The notes: generated from the letters alone by a model not told the origin. Shown: positions 25,616 to 33,790, numbered from the stretch's first letter. The stretch is 64,000 bases of DNA from JANMJD01 sp963828405 (GCA_963828405.1 CAWHEG010000031.1:1922001-1986000), one strand, 5' to 3'. Program-made: numbers and translations.

Positions 25616-25807
25616 TCAGTCCTCGATGGTGATCGCCGCCGTCGGGCACAGGTCGGCGGCCATCGTGACCTTGTCGCGCAGATCCTCACCCGGCTCCTCG
25701 ACGAGGAGGTAGAGGTAGCCGTCGGAGCGGACCTCGAACACCTCCGGGCAGGTCTGCATACAGGCTCCGGTCGACGCGCAGACGTCGAAATCCACGATTA
25801 CTCGCAT
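25616..25807 (-). CDS. Small ferredoxin ([3Fe-4S] type)
   Basis: A 63-residue electron carrier. The cysteines run Cys10-x5-Cys16-x3-Cys20-Pro and a final Cys54-Pro (LCPTAAI). The position that would hold the extra ligand of a [4Fe-4S] cluster is not Cys, so a [3Fe-4S] cluster is expected. In actinobacteria such ferredoxins commonly donate electrons to cytochromes P450 (family knowledge), but no P450 gene lies here. The chain is strongly acidic, as usual. GGGGGAAG nine bases before the ATG at 25807 is a good ribosome binding site. Confidence 0.92.
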   Translation of the reverse strand: MRVIVDFDVCASTGACMQTCPEVFEVRSDGYLYLLVEEPGEDLRDKVTMAADLCPTAAITIED

Positions 25808-25840
25808 TGTGATCTTCCCCCGATGGCGATGGACGGTGAC

Positions 25841-26359
25841 TCAGACTTTGGCCTGACGGTAGCCGTCGGCCTCTGCTGCCTGGATGGTCGGATAGCAGCG
25901 CTCGGCGATCGTCCGCTCGTAGAAACGCCCACCCGGCATGTGGTAGATGCGGGACTGGTCGTTGGCCTTGACCGGATGGCTGATCGGACAGGCGCCGTCG
26001 ACCGGGGCGACCCAACCGGAGCCGGGCTCCGCCTGGCCGGCGGTCTCGGCTGCGCTGGCGGTCTCGGCTGCGCCGGCGGTCTCGGCTGCGCCGGCGGTCT
26101 CGGCTGCGCCGGCGGTCTCGTGCTGCGCGGCGAAGGCGTCTCCCGTGCCGGCGGGCGTGGCGGGTCGATCGCCTGCCGGGACCGCCACCTCGCCTGGCGG
26201 CGCTTCCGCCCCCGGTGGGATCGGATCGACGAGGCGCAGCGGCGGCCACGCCGAATCGCTCGACGCCGAACCGCTCATCGAGCGGCGCGACCGGACGAAC
26301 CATCCCGCGGCCCCGCCCAACAATCCGAGGAGGCACAAACGGCGTAACCGACGTCTCAT
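25841..26359 (-). CDS. Hypothetical protein with N-terminal helix, AETAG repeats and a short Cys/His C-terminal domain
   Basis: 172 residues. A basic N-terminus (MRRRLRRL) and short hydrophobic stretch (CLLGLLGGAAGWFV) form a signal anchor. The middle is Pro/Ala-rich with five units of AETAGA type from an 18-bp DNA repeat. The C-terminal ~48 residues (from CPISHPVKAND through YHMPGGRFYERT to CYPTIQAAEADGYRQAKV) resemble the small domain that actinobacterial annotation calls the sunset domain, also found on ArfC-like proteins. Function is unknown and the family call is from memory. A TACCCT -10 box ends seven bases before the ATG at 26359. It lies between the ferredoxin and leuA genes, all on the minus strand. 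Confidence 0.7.
   Translation of the reverse strand: MRRRLRRLCLLGLLGGAAGWFVRSRRSMSGSASSDSAWPPLRLVDPIPPGAEAPPGEVAVPAGDRPATPAGTGDAFAAQHETAGAAETAGAAETAGAAETASAAETAGQAEPGSGWVAPVDGACPISHPVKANDQSRIYHMPGGRFYERTIAERCYPTIQAAEADGYRQAKV
26039..26120 (-). repeat. 18-bp tandem repeat coding for AETAGA units
   Basis: About 4.5 near-perfect copies of an 18-bp unit (GGCGGTCTCGGCTGCGCC on the plus strand). It keeps the reading frame, so copy-number change would alter only linker length. Confidence 0.85.
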
Positions 26360-26366
26360 GTCGTCC

Positions 26367-26372
26367 AGGGTA
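26367..26372 (-). promoter_or_regulatory. -10 box of the sunset-like protein promoter (leaderless)
   Basis: TACCCT on the minus strand, seven bases (GGACGAC) before the ATG at 26359. Confidence 0.55.
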
Positions 26373-26414
26373 GGCGAATCGTGCCCGCCGCGCGTGCCGT
26401 CGGGGCCGATCGGT

Positions 26415-28091
26415 TCAGCGAAGGCGGAGAAGCGCCGAGACGACGGCCTTGAGCGAGGCGGTGATCGTGTTCGGATCCTGACCGACACCCCAGCGCACGT
26501 TGCCTTCGCCGTCGGTGGTCTCGACGTAGGCCACCGCCGTGGCGTCGGAACCCTGGCCGGTGGCGTGCTCGGCATAGTCGGTGATGTCGATGACCGTGCC
26601 CAGACCGCCGCGGATGGCCTTGACGAAGGCGTCGATCGGGCCGTTGCCCTCGCCGACGATCGTGCGGTGCTCGCCGTCGACCACCAGTTGGGCCGTGATC
26701 GCGGTGACCGGTCCCGCGGTCCGCAGTTCATGGCTGTCCAGTCGGACGGCCGGCTCGGCCGGGAGGTACTCGGCCTGGAACGTCTCCCACATCCGCACCG
26801 GGTTGATCTCGGTGCCCAGGTCCTCGGTGATGTGCTGGATGGTCTTGGCGAACTCCATCTGCAGGCGCCGGGGCAGGTCGAAGTCGTGCTCGGTCTTCAT
26901 CAGGTAGGCGACTCCGCCCTTGCCCGACTGGCTGTTGACCCGGATCACGGCCTCGTAGGTCCGCCCGACGTGCTTGGGATCGATCGGCAGGTAGGGCACG
27001 CCCCACTGCTCGTATGCGGGGGGCAGCGCATCGAAGCCCTTCTTGATCGCGTCCTGGTGGGAACCGGAGAAGGCGGTGTACACCAGGTCGCCGACATAGG
27101 GGTGCCGGGGGTGGACGGGCAGGCGGTTGCAGTACTCGGCCACGCGGCGCAGCGCGTCGATGTCGGTGATGTCGAGCTCCGGGTCGACGCCGTTGCAGAA
27201 CAGGTTCATCGCCAGGTTGACGACGTCGACGTTGCCCGTCCGCTCGCCGTTGCCGAACAGCGTGCCCTCGACACGGTCGGCGCCGGCCATCACACCCAGC
27301 TCCGCGGCGGCCACACCGCAGCCGCGGTCGTTGTGCGGGTGCAGCGAGATGACCACCGACGAGCGGTTGCGGATCGTGCGCCCGAACCACTCGATCACGT
27401 CGGCATAGACGTTGGGGGTGTAGCACTCGACGGTCGCCGGCAGGTTGAGGATGATCGGGCGCTCGGGGGTCGGCTCCATGACGTCCATCACGGCCTCGCA
27501 GATCTCGATGGCGAAGTCGGGCTCGGTCAGCGTGAAGCTCTCGGGGGAGTACTCGTAGCGGATCTCGGTCGACCCCATCGTCTCCTCGAGCTTGCGGCAC
27601 AGCTTGGCGGCGTTGACGGCGATGTCGACGATCCCGGACTTCTCGAGACCGAAGACCACCCGGCGCTGGAGCGGGTTGGTGGAGTTGTAGAAGTGGACGA
27701 TGGCCCGCGGGGCGCCCTGCACGCACTCGTACGTGCGCTCCAGCAGGTCCTGGCGGCACTGGACCAGCACCTGGATGGTGACATCGTCGGGGATCAGGTC
27801 TTCCTCGATCAGCTGGCGGACGAAGTCGTAGTCGGGCTGGCTGGCCGACGGGAAGCCGACCTCGATCTCCTTGAAACCCATCTTGACGAGCGCCTCGAAC
27901 ATCCGGCGCTTGCGCTCCGGATCCATCGGGTCGATCAGGGCCTGGTTGCCGTCGCGCAGGTCGACCGAGCACCACGTCGGGGCGTGGTCGATCACCCGAT
28001 CCGGCCAGGTGCGGTCCTTGAGCACGACCGGGATGAACGGGCGGTACTTGGCGAACTCCATCGATTTCGGTGTGACGTTCTGGGGAGGCAT
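26415..28091 (-). CDS. leuA: 2-isopropylmalate synthase
   Basis: Condenses acetyl-CoA with 2-oxoisovalerate, the committed step of leucine synthesis. The 558-residue protein has the TIM-barrel signature of the family: VDLRDGNQAL at the start of the barrel, the metal ligands in LHPHNDRGCG, and GTLFGNGERTGNVD. The C-terminal regulatory domain (from about residue 440) is the leucine-feedback domain of type 2 LeuA. The ATG at 28091 lies ten bases after AAGGA. The 5' leader contains a leucine-rich leader peptide and an intrinsic terminator, so expression is probably set by transcription attenuation in response to charged tRNA-Leu. Confidence 0.96.
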   Translation of the reverse strand: MPPQNVTPKSMEFAKYRPFIPVVLKDRTWPDRVIDHAPTWCSVDLRDGNQALIDPMDPERKRRMFEALVKMGFKEIEVGFPSASQPDYDFVRQLIEEDLIPDDVTIQVLVQCRQDLLERTYECVQGAPRAIVHFYNSTNPLQRRVVFGLEKSGIVDIAVNAAKLCRKLEETMGSTEIRYEYSPESFTLTEPDFAIEICEAVMDVMEPTPERPIILNLPATVECYTPNVYADVIEWFGRTIRNRSSVVISLHPHNDRGCGVAAAELGVMAGADRVEGTLFGNGERTGNVDVVNLAMNLFCNGVDPELDITDIDALRRVAEYCNRLPVHPRHPYVGDLVYTAFSGSHQDAIKKGFDALPPAYEQWGVPYLPIDPKHVGRTYEAVIRVNSQSGKGGVAYLMKTEHDFDLPRRLQMEFAKTIQHITEDLGTEINPVRMWETFQAEYLPAEPAVRLDSHELRTAGPVTAITAQLVVDGEHRTIVGEGNGPIDAFVKAIRGGLGTVIDITDYAEHATGQGSDATAVAYVETTDGEGNVRWGVGQDPNTITASLKAVVSALLRLR

Positions 28092-28129
28092 GGGTGCGGA
28101 TCCTTCGGGAGCGGGTGGGCGAACGGGTC

Positions 28130-28167
28130 GGAAAAATGAAGGACCCCCCGGCCGGGCGGCGGGGGGT
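28130..28167 (-). terminator. Intrinsic terminator (attenuator) in the leuA leader
   Basis: On the minus strand ACCCCCC pairs with GGGGGGT (28143-28167), with an inner GCC/GGC pairing, followed by CCTTCATTTTT (T-run at 28132-28136). It lies between the leader peptide stop and the leuA ribosome binding site, the position expected of an attenuator. Confidence 0.85.
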
Positions 28168-28197
28168 GCGGGCGAACGCGACTCTATGGCGATCGCC

Positions 28198-28230
28198 CTA
28201 CGTAAGAAGGAGGCCCAGCGAGCGCGTCAT
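28198..28230 (-). CDS. leuL: leuA leader peptide (10 aa, four Leu codons)
   Basis: Ten-codon ORF reading MTRSLGLLLT then TAG. Four of the last six sense codons are Leu (CTG, CTC, CTT, CTT), with CTT otherwise rare in this GC-rich genome. A TAGAGT -10 box ends seven bases before its ATG, so the leader peptide begins at the transcript's first base or three codons earlier at in-frame GTGs. Ribosome stalling at the Leu codons when leucyl-tRNA is scarce would be expected to disrupt the downstream terminator at 28130-28167 and permit leuA transcription. An antiterminator pairing was not resolved by eye. Confidence 0.8.
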   Translation of the reverse strand: MTRSLGLLLT

Positions 28231-28237
28231 CACAACC

Positions 28238-28243
28238 ACTCTA
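28238..28243 (-). promoter_or_regulatory. -10 box of the leuL-leuA promoter
   Basis: TAGAGT on the minus strand, seven bases (GGTTGTG) before the leader peptide ATG. A weak -35 candidate TGCAAT lies 17 bases upstream. Confidence 0.65.
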
Positions 28244-28351
28244 GCACAGCAGACCGGCCCATTGCACCCGGATTCGGCGGCGCCGGGGCATTGACGATCC
28301 GGAGGCGTTCCGGCACGGCGCGGCACGCCGCCCCGTGCGAGGATCGGGGAC

Positions 28352-29251
28352 TTGGACCACCCGACGGTGCCCGCCGAGGGCCGGCCCACCGTCCCACTGG
28401 CCGCGTTCGCCCCCGGGATCTTCGTCTTCCTCTGGTCGTCCGGTTTCGTCGTCGCCCGCTACGCGATGCGTGACGCCGGGCCGCTGACCTTCCTGTCCCT
28501 GCGGCTCTCGATCACTGCTGTGCTGCTCGTGCTGCTCGGCTGGCTCACCCACCAACCGCGGATCTCGGGCCCGATCGTCGGCTGGGCAGCGCTGGCCTCG
28601 ATGGGGCTCAACGTGCTCTACATCGGCGGGGTCTGGGTGGCGATCGACCTCGGGCTCCCCGCCGGGCTCGGGGCGCTGATCGCCGGGCTCCACCCGGTGC
28701 TCACCGCCGTCGGTGGGCGCTTCCTGCTCGGCGAGCAGCTGCGGTCCCGGCAGTGGCTCGGCGTCGCCCTGGGCATCGCCGGCGTGGGCCTCGTCGTGGT
28801 CCAGAAGCTCGCCGACCGCACTGGCGCCGTCACCGGTCGGATGCTCGTCTGCATGATCGTCGCCGTGATCGGGATGTCCTCGGGAACGCTGCTGCAGCGG
28901 GCCAGGGCCGCGACGATGCCGCTGGTGTGGGGCAGCGTCGTGCATTACGCTGCGGCGGCCGTCGTGGTGACCGTCGGGATGGTGCTGTTCGAGGGGGTGA
29001 CCTGGCAGACCACGGCGACGGCACTCTGGTCCGCGGCGTGGGCCGTGTTCGGCCTGTCGATCGGTTCGACGCTGCTGTTGATGTGGCTCATCGCCCGCCA
29101 TGCCGCCGCCCGGGTGAGCAGCCTGTTCTTCCTCACCCCGGCGCTGTCGATGGTGCAGGCGCGCATCCTCTTCGGGGAGCGGATGGGGCTGCTGGCCGTC
29201 GGCGGGCTCGTCGTCTCGCTGATCGGGGTCGCCCTGACCACCCGGGGCTGA
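28352..29251 (+). CDS. EamA/DMT family transporter
   Basis: Ten-helix inner membrane exporter of the drug/metabolite transporter superfamily, 299 residues with two EamA repeats. Visible helices include FAPGIFVFLWSSGFVVARYA, LRLSITAVLLVLLGWLTH and, at the end, LLAVGGLVVSLIGVALTT; the repeat-type motif LSMVQARILFGERM is typical near the last pair. Substrate unknown; many relatives export amino acids or their analogues (family knowledge). The start is TTG at 28352, seven bases after a GAGGAT hexamer, so it may be leaderless. It is divergent from the leuA leader. Confidence 0.88.
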   Translation: MDHPTVPAEGRPTVPLAAFAPGIFVFLWSSGFVVARYAMRDAGPLTFLSLRLSITAVLLVLLGWLTHQPRISGPIVGWAALASMGLNVLYIGGVWVAIDLGLPAGLGALIAGLHPVLTAVGGRFLLGEQLRSRQWLGVALGIAGVGLVVVQKLADRTGAVTGRMLVCMIVAVIGMSSGTLLQRARAATMPLVWGSVVHYAAAAVVVTVGMVLFEGVTWQTTATALWSAAWAVFGLSIGSTLLLMWLIARHAAARVSSLFFLTPALSMVQARILFGERMGLLAVGGLVVSLIGVALTTRG

Positions 29252-29298
29252 CCACCACGCCCGGCCGGCCCGGTCCGCCATCGACCGCCCCCGCCCCG

Positions 29299-29304
29299 TA
29301 GGCT
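29299..29304 (+). promoter_or_regulatory. -10 box of the esterase promoter
   Basis: TAGGCT about 68 bases upstream of the ATG at 29373. The leader carries a GAAGGAG ribosome binding site, so translation is conventional. Confidence 0.4.
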
Positions 29305-29372
29305 GCCGACTCGCACCGCTGAGGTGCCTGCGACCGTCACCCCGACCGGCGCAGCTCGGGAAGGAGCCATCG

Positions 29373-30404
29373 ATGGCCGTCGACATTGCCTCCGATCCGC
29401 GGATCGACCCCCGGATCAAGGTGCTGCTCTCCGTCTCGCCCATCCTTCCCGGTGGGGATGTCGCCAGTCGTGAGGAGCTCCTCGAACTTGCCGGCACCGA
29501 GCCCGTGCAGCAGATGCTCGCCATGTACCGGGCGATGATGGAGATGTGCGACGTCGAGTCGGTGGTCTCGTCGGCGGGCCTGCGGACGAGCACGCACACC
29601 GCCGTCTCGCAGCCCGACGGCAATCAGATCAACATCCGGTTCGTCCGGCCCGACACCGACGACGTGCTCCCGTGCGTCTACTACATCCACGGTGGCGGGA
29701 TGCAGGCCCTGTCGTGCTTCGACGGCAACTACCGGGCGTGGGGCAAGATCATCGCCCGCAACGGGGTCGCCGTGGCGATGGTCGACTTCCGCAACGCCCT
29801 CACGCCTTCGTCCGTGCCCGAGGTCGCCCCGTACCCGGCCGGGCTCAACGACTGCGTCTCGGGCCTCAAGTGGGTCCACGAACATGCCGCCGAGCTCGGA
29901 ATCGACGCCCGTCGGGTGATCGTGGCCGGGGAGAGCGGCGGGGGCAACCTCACGTTGGCCCTCGGGATGAAGCTCAAGCGAGACGGTGACCTCGCCCTGA
30001 TCACCGGGCTCTACTCCCTGTGCCCCTACATCGCCGGTGAATGGCCACGGCCCGAGAACCCGTCGTCGATCGAGAACAACGGGATCGTCCTCGATCTGCA
30101 CGACAACCGGGGGGCGATGGCCTACGGGATCGAGGCCTTCCGTGCCCGCGACCCGCTCGCCTGGCCCGGCTTCGCCACCGTCGACGACGTCGCCGGGCTG
30201 CCGCCGACGGTGATCAACGTCAACGAGTGCGATCCGCTGCGCGACGAGGGGATCAACTTCTACCGGCTGCTCCTCGCTGCCGGGGTGAGCGCACGCTGCC
30301 GACAGATGATGGGCACGATGCACGGCACCGAGATGTTCCCGCTCGTCTGCCCCGACATCAGCAGGGACACGGCCCGCGACATCGCCGCCTTCTGCTCGGG
30401 CTGA
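29373..30404 (+). CDS. Alpha/beta-hydrolase (HSL-type esterase)
   Basis: Carboxylesterase of the hormone-sensitive-lipase group, 343 residues. The oxyanion motif HGGG is in YYIHGGGMQ; the nucleophile Ser is in GESGGGN; catalytic Asp is probably in NECDPLRDEG and His in GTMHGTEM, all in family order. The N-terminal ~90 residues form a cap. There is no signal peptide, so it acts in the cytoplasm. Natural substrate is unknown; relatives hydrolyse short-chain esters or release alcohols in lipid metabolism. ATG at 29373 has a strong AAGGAG site. It is convergent, ten bases apart, with the flavin oxidase gene. Confidence 0.9.
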   Translation: MAVDIASDPRIDPRIKVLLSVSPILPGGDVASREELLELAGTEPVQQMLAMYRAMMEMCDVESVVSSAGLRTSTHTAVSQPDGNQINIRFVRPDTDDVLPCVYYIHGGGMQALSCFDGNYRAWGKIIARNGVAVAMVDFRNALTPSSVPEVAPYPAGLNDCVSGLKWVHEHAAELGIDARRVIVAGESGGGNLTLALGMKLKRDGDLALITGLYSLCPYIAGEWPRPENPSSIENNGIVLDLHDNRGAMAYGIEAFRARDPLAWPGFATVDDVAGLPPTVINVNECDPLRDEGINFYRLLLAAGVSARCRQMMGTMHGTEMFPLVCPDISRDTARDIAAFCSG

Positions 30405-30414
30405 GCCGGCGCCC

Positions 30415-31635
30415 TCACCGGCGGTCGCGCAACCGCACCAGACCGGGATGGAGGTCGCCGATCGACGTCGCCCCGAGGAGCTGCATCGTGCGCCCCACGT
30501 CGGCGGCGAGGATGTCGTAGGCACGCTGCACGCCGGCCTCGCCCCCGGCCATCAGCCCGTAGAGGTAGGCCCGACCGACGAGCACCCCCGTGGCCCCCAT
30601 GGCGATGGCGGCCACGACGTCGGCGCCCGAACGTACCCCGGTGTCGAGCAGCACCTCGAAGCGGCTGCCGACCCGGTCGACGATGTCGGGGAGGAGCTCG
30701 AGCGGGGTGGCCGCACGGTCGAGTTGGCGGCCGCCGTGGTTGGACACGACGATCCCGTCCATCCCCAGGTCGGCCAGCGCCACGGCGTCATCGACGTTCT
30801 GGACTCCCTTGACCACGATCGGGCCGGGCCAGATCTGGCGGAACCACGCCAGATCGGCGAACGACACCGACGGGTCGAACATCCGCCCGGCGATGTACGA
30901 CATCGGGACGGTCTCGCCGTCGTCGAGCGTGGCGAAGGTGGGCGGTGGTGTCGTGAGGAAGTCGAACAGCCACCCGGGATGGACCGCGCCACTGAGGAAC
31001 GTGCGCCAGGTGAGCGTCGGGGGGATGGTCAGGCCGTTGCGCAGGTCGCGCAGACGCGCCCCGCCGACGGGCACGTCGACGGTGAGCACGAGCACGTCGA
31101 ATCCGGCGGCCGCGGCCCGCTCGATCAGCTCGCGGCTGAGCTGGCGGTCGTTCCAGACGTAGAGCTGGAACCAGCGCCGGCCCGCCCCCGACGCCGCGGC
31201 GAGGGCTTCCGGCGTCGTCGTGCCGACCGTCGACAGTGAGTAGGGGATACCGGCACGGGCGGCGACCCGGGCCACCGCGCACTCGCCATCGGTGTGCATC
31301 ATCCGCGAGTAGCCGGTGGGGGCGAAGGCGAACGGCATGGCCGAGCGCTGCCCGAGGATGGTCGTCGACGTGTCGACCGTCGAGACGTCGACGAGCACAC
31401 GCGGGAGGAACTCGACCCGATCGAACGCCTCGCGCGATCGGCGCATGCTGATCTCGTCGCCGGCCGCGCCGTCGACGTAGTCGAACACCGGCCGCGGGGC
31501 GCGCCGCCGGGCCAGTGTGCGCAGGTCGGCGATGTCGGCGGCCCGGCCGAGCCGTCGATCGAGCCGACTGGCGCCACGCGGCGCGCGGGCCAGGAGTGGC
31601 TTGAGCTGGTTCCAGTTCGGCGGCCGACGATCCAT
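30415..31635 (-). CDS. FMN-dependent alpha-hydroxy-acid oxidase/dehydrogenase (LldD-like)
   Basis: Oxidises an L-2-hydroxy acid, such as lactate, glycolate or mandelate, to the 2-oxo acid with FMN. The 406-residue TIM barrel has the family signature VSNHGGRQLD, which carries the catalytic His and substrate Arg, the N-terminal FDYVDGAAGDE and the phosphate-binding GVLVGRAYLYGL end. Quinone or oxygen as acceptor cannot be told. A TAACGT -10 box ends six bases before the ATG at 31635, pointing to leaderless translation. It could act with the neighbouring aminotransferase on amino/hydroxy acids, but this is only proximity. Confidence 0.9.
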   Translation of the reverse strand: MDRRPPNWNQLKPLLARAPRGASRLDRRLGRAADIADLRTLARRRAPRPVFDYVDGAAGDEISMRRSREAFDRVEFLPRVLVDVSTVDTSTTILGQRSAMPFAFAPTGYSRMMHTDGECAVARVAARAGIPYSLSTVGTTTPEALAAASGAGRRWFQLYVWNDRQLSRELIERAAAAGFDVLVLTVDVPVGGARLRDLRNGLTIPPTLTWRTFLSGAVHPGWLFDFLTTPPPTFATLDDGETVPMSYIAGRMFDPSVSFADLAWFRQIWPGPIVVKGVQNVDDAVALADLGMDGIVVSNHGGRQLDRAATPLELLPDIVDRVGSRFEVLLDTGVRSGADVVAAIAMGATGVLVGRAYLYGLMAGGEAGVQRAYDILAADVGRTMQLLGATSIGDLHPGLVRLRDRR

Positions 31636-31641
31636 GCCTCG

Positions 31642-31647
31642 ACGTTA
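31642..31647 (-). promoter_or_regulatory. -10 box of the hydroxy-acid oxidase promoter (leaderless)
   Basis: TAACGT on the minus strand, six bases (CGAGGC) before the ATG at 31635. Confidence 0.6.
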
Positions 31648-31702
31648 TGACGACACGGCCCGACCGGCGGCCTCCACCGTCGTTCGAGTCAGCCGCTGTG
31701 CG

Positions 31703-33055
31703 TCAGCCGGTGCAGTTGCGGTCGGCGAGATCGAGGACCTCGTCGATGATCGCCAGGCCGGCGCGTACGTCGGCCTCCGCCGTGTTGCACGGCGGCACGA
31801 CGTGGATGCGGTTGAAGTGGGTGAAGGGCCACAGGCCCCGCGCCTTGCACGCCGCGGCCAGCTCGGCCATCGGCGCGGCCTCGGCCCCGGCGGCGTTGAA
31901 GGGCACGTAGCCCTCGCGGGTGTCGCGGTTGCGGACCAGTTCGATCGCCCAGAAGGTGCCGAGCCCGCGCACGTCGCCGACGGACGGATGCCGGTCGCGC
32001 AGGGCCGCCAGCTCTGGGCCGATGACCGCCTCGCCAAGCCAGCGGGAGTGCTCGACGACGCCCTCCTCGCGCATCAGGTTGATCGAGGCGACGACCGAGG
32101 CGCATGCCAGCGGGTGGCCCGAGTAGGTCAGCCCGCCCGGGTACGGCCTGTCGCGGAACGTGTCGGCGATCGCTCGGCTGATGATCACCCCGCCGATCGG
32201 CAGGTAGCCGGAGTTGGAGCCCTTGGCGAAGCAGATCAGGTCGGGGGTGACGTTCCAATGGTCGACGGCGAACCACTCGCCGCACCGGGCGAAGCCGGAC
32301 ATCACCTCGTCGCAGACCATGACGATGCCGTGTCGCGTGCACAGCTCGCGCACGCCCTGGAGGTAGCCGGGAGGCGGTACGAGGATGCCGTTGGTGCCGA
32401 CGACGGTCTCGAGGATGATCGCCGCCACCGTCTGAGCGCCTTCGACCATCAGCACCTGTTCCAGGTGGTGGAGCGCCCGCTCCGTCTCCTGCACCTCGCT
32501 CTCGGCATGGAACGGCGAACGGTAGGGATATGGGCCCCAGAACTTGACGATGCCCGGGAGTCCGGGTTCGCTCGGCCAGCGCCGAGGGTCTCCGGTGAGC
32601 TGGATGGAGCCGCCGGTGGCGCCGTGGTACGAGCGGTAGGTGTTGAGGATCTTGTGCCGTCCGGTGTGCAGGCGGGCCATGCGCATGGCGTTCTCCGTCG
32701 CCTCGGCCCCGCCGTTGGTGAAGAACACCATGTCGAGATCGCCCGGGGCGACCTCGGCGATCAGCCGGGCCGCCTCGCTACGGGCGTCGTTGGCGTGGAA
32801 CGGGGCGACGGTGCACAGCTTGGCCGCGTACTCCTGGATGGCGGCGACCATCTTCGGGTGCTGGTGGCCGATGTTGAGGTTGACGAGCTGCGAGGAGAAG
32901 TCGAGGTAGCGGCGGCCGTCCTCGTCCCAGAAGTAGGAGCCCTCGCCGCCGGCGACGACGATCGGGTTGAGCGATCCCTGGGCCGACCAGGAGTGGAAGA
33001 CATGAGCGCGGTCGTTCACGAACGCGGCGGACGGGCGAGCCTCGAGCGAAGTCAT
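31703..33055 (-). CDS. Class III aminotransferase (taurine-pyruvate/omega type)
   Basis: PLP-dependent omega-aminotransferase, 450 residues. Family marks include FTNGGAEATENAMRMAR, the PLP-contacting DEV (MVCDEVMSGFARCGEW), and the Schiff-base Lys in CFAKGSNSGYLP. Its overall pattern, including HSWSAQGSLNP at the N-terminus, resembles taurine-pyruvate aminotransferases, which would release sulfoacetaldehyde from taurine; beta-alanine or polyamine use is also possible. No sulfoacetaldehyde acetyltransferase is present in the window. TACGAT ends six bases before the ATG at 33055, so the message looks leaderless. An inverted repeat lies just upstream. Confidence 0.88.
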   Translation of the reverse strand: MTSLEARPSAAFVNDRAHVFHSWSAQGSLNPIVVAGGEGSYFWDEDGRRYLDFSSQLVNLNIGHQHPKMVAAIQEYAAKLCTVAPFHANDARSEAARLIAEVAPGDLDMVFFTNGGAEATENAMRMARLHTGRHKILNTYRSYHGATGGSIQLTGDPRRWPSEPGLPGIVKFWGPYPYRSPFHAESEVQETERALHHLEQVLMVEGAQTVAAIILETVVGTNGILVPPPGYLQGVRELCTRHGIVMVCDEVMSGFARCGEWFAVDHWNVTPDLICFAKGSNSGYLPIGGVIISRAIADTFRDRPYPGGLTYSGHPLACASVVASINLMREEGVVEHSRWLGEAVIGPELAALRDRHPSVGDVRGLGTFWAIELVRNRDTREGYVPFNAAGAEAAPMAELAAACKARGLWPFTHFNRIHVVPPCNTAEADVRAGLAIIDEVLDLADRNCTG

Positions 33056-33061
33056 GCCTGC

Positions 33062-33067
33062 ATCGTA
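33062..33067 (-). promoter_or_regulatory. -10 box of the aminotransferase promoter (leaderless)
   Basis: TACGAT on the minus strand, six bases (GCAGGC) before the ATG at 33055. Confidence 0.6.
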
Positions 33068-33084
33068 ATTGTTCCGGGCCTGCT

Positions 33085-33106
33085 GGTACAGACCGCTCTT
33101 TGTACC
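33085..33106. promoter_or_regulatory. Inverted repeat, possible operator
   Basis: GGTACA and TGTACC flank a ten-base centre, about 18-40 bases upstream of the aminotransferase -10 box. The spacing suits a dimeric repressor or activator, perhaps the regulator encoded next door. No binding evidence. Confidence 0.35.
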
Positions 33107-33137
33107 TGGACAATGTTTCTGGAGCCGCGCCGAAGGG

Positions 33138-33782
33138 TCATCGAGCGGCGATCCGGTAGCTGCACCGGGTGTCGCCGCCGAGGAGGTGCTGCTCGCGCTC
33201 CACGGTGGCGTCCGGCCCGAGCGCCGACCGGAACAGATCGAGTTCGGCCGCGCACAGCCCCTTGCAGGCGGCTGCCGCCTCGCCGATCGGGCAGTGGTGC
33301 TCGATCAGCAGGACGTCGCCGTCGGGCAGGTCGACCGTCTCGGCGAGGTATCCCTCGGCGCTGCGGACCTCGGCGAGCCGTCGGACCCGGACGGCGACCG
33401 CGGCCCCGTCGGTGAGCGGGCCGAGGGTTGCGAGGTAGGCGATGCCCTGGCGGGCCGTGCGGACGGCGATCACCCGCTCCAGTGCGGCTTCGCCCAGCGC
33501 CGCGCGGATCGAGGCGATCAACTCGACCGTCAGGTCGGCGTGGCGATCGGGGAACAGGCCGGCCGCCAGCGGACTGAGTCGCCAGCGCACGGGCGGGCGC
33601 CCCCGGCCGCGCATCGGCGCCGCGGCCCGCTCGACCAGACCGGAATCGGCCAGTGACTCGAGATGCTGGCGCACGGCGGTGTCGGTGAGACCGAACTCGG
33701 CGGCCAGTTGGGGGGCCGTGGCGTGTTCGAGGTGCTTGAGCCGGTCGACGATCCGTCGCTTGGCATCGGTGAGCTCGGCCAT
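33138..33782 (-). CDS. SufR-like winged-helix regulator with Fe-S cysteines
   Basis: Predicted DNA-binding regulator of 214 residues. The N-terminal winged helix (RIVDRLKHLEHATAPQLAAE, then LTDTAVRQHLESLADSGLV) matches DeoR/ArsR-type regulators of the SufR family. The C-terminal part carries Cys164, Cys173, Cys177 and Cys207 with the surrounding pattern CPIGEAAAACKGLC and ELDLFRSALG, very like mycobacterial SufR, which holds an Fe-S cluster. No suf operon is in the window, so it may control other genes: the divergent PLP enzyme, the adjacent aminotransferase, or itself. TATGGT ends eight bases before its ATG. Confidence 0.88.
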   Translation of the reverse strand: MAELTDAKRRIVDRLKHLEHATAPQLAAEFGLTDTAVRQHLESLADSGLVERAAAPMRGRGRPPVRWRLSPLAAGLFPDRHADLTVELIASIRAALGEAALERVIAVRTARQGIAYLATLGPLTDGAAVAVRVRRLAEVRSAEGYLAETVDLPDGDVLLIEHHCPIGEAAAACKGLCAAELDLFRSALGPDATVEREQHLLGGDTRCSYRIAAR

Positions 33783-33790
33783 TGAGGGCC

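Noticed and set aside
26039..26120. Possible CRISPR-like repeats
   Set aside because: The 18-bp units are directly adjacent with no spacers and keep a reading frame.
33061..33115. Larger palindrome ATTGTTCC ... GGACAAT around the inverted repeat
   Set aside because: The outer arms are not centred on the inner GGTACA/TGTACC arms, so they do not form one symmetric site.
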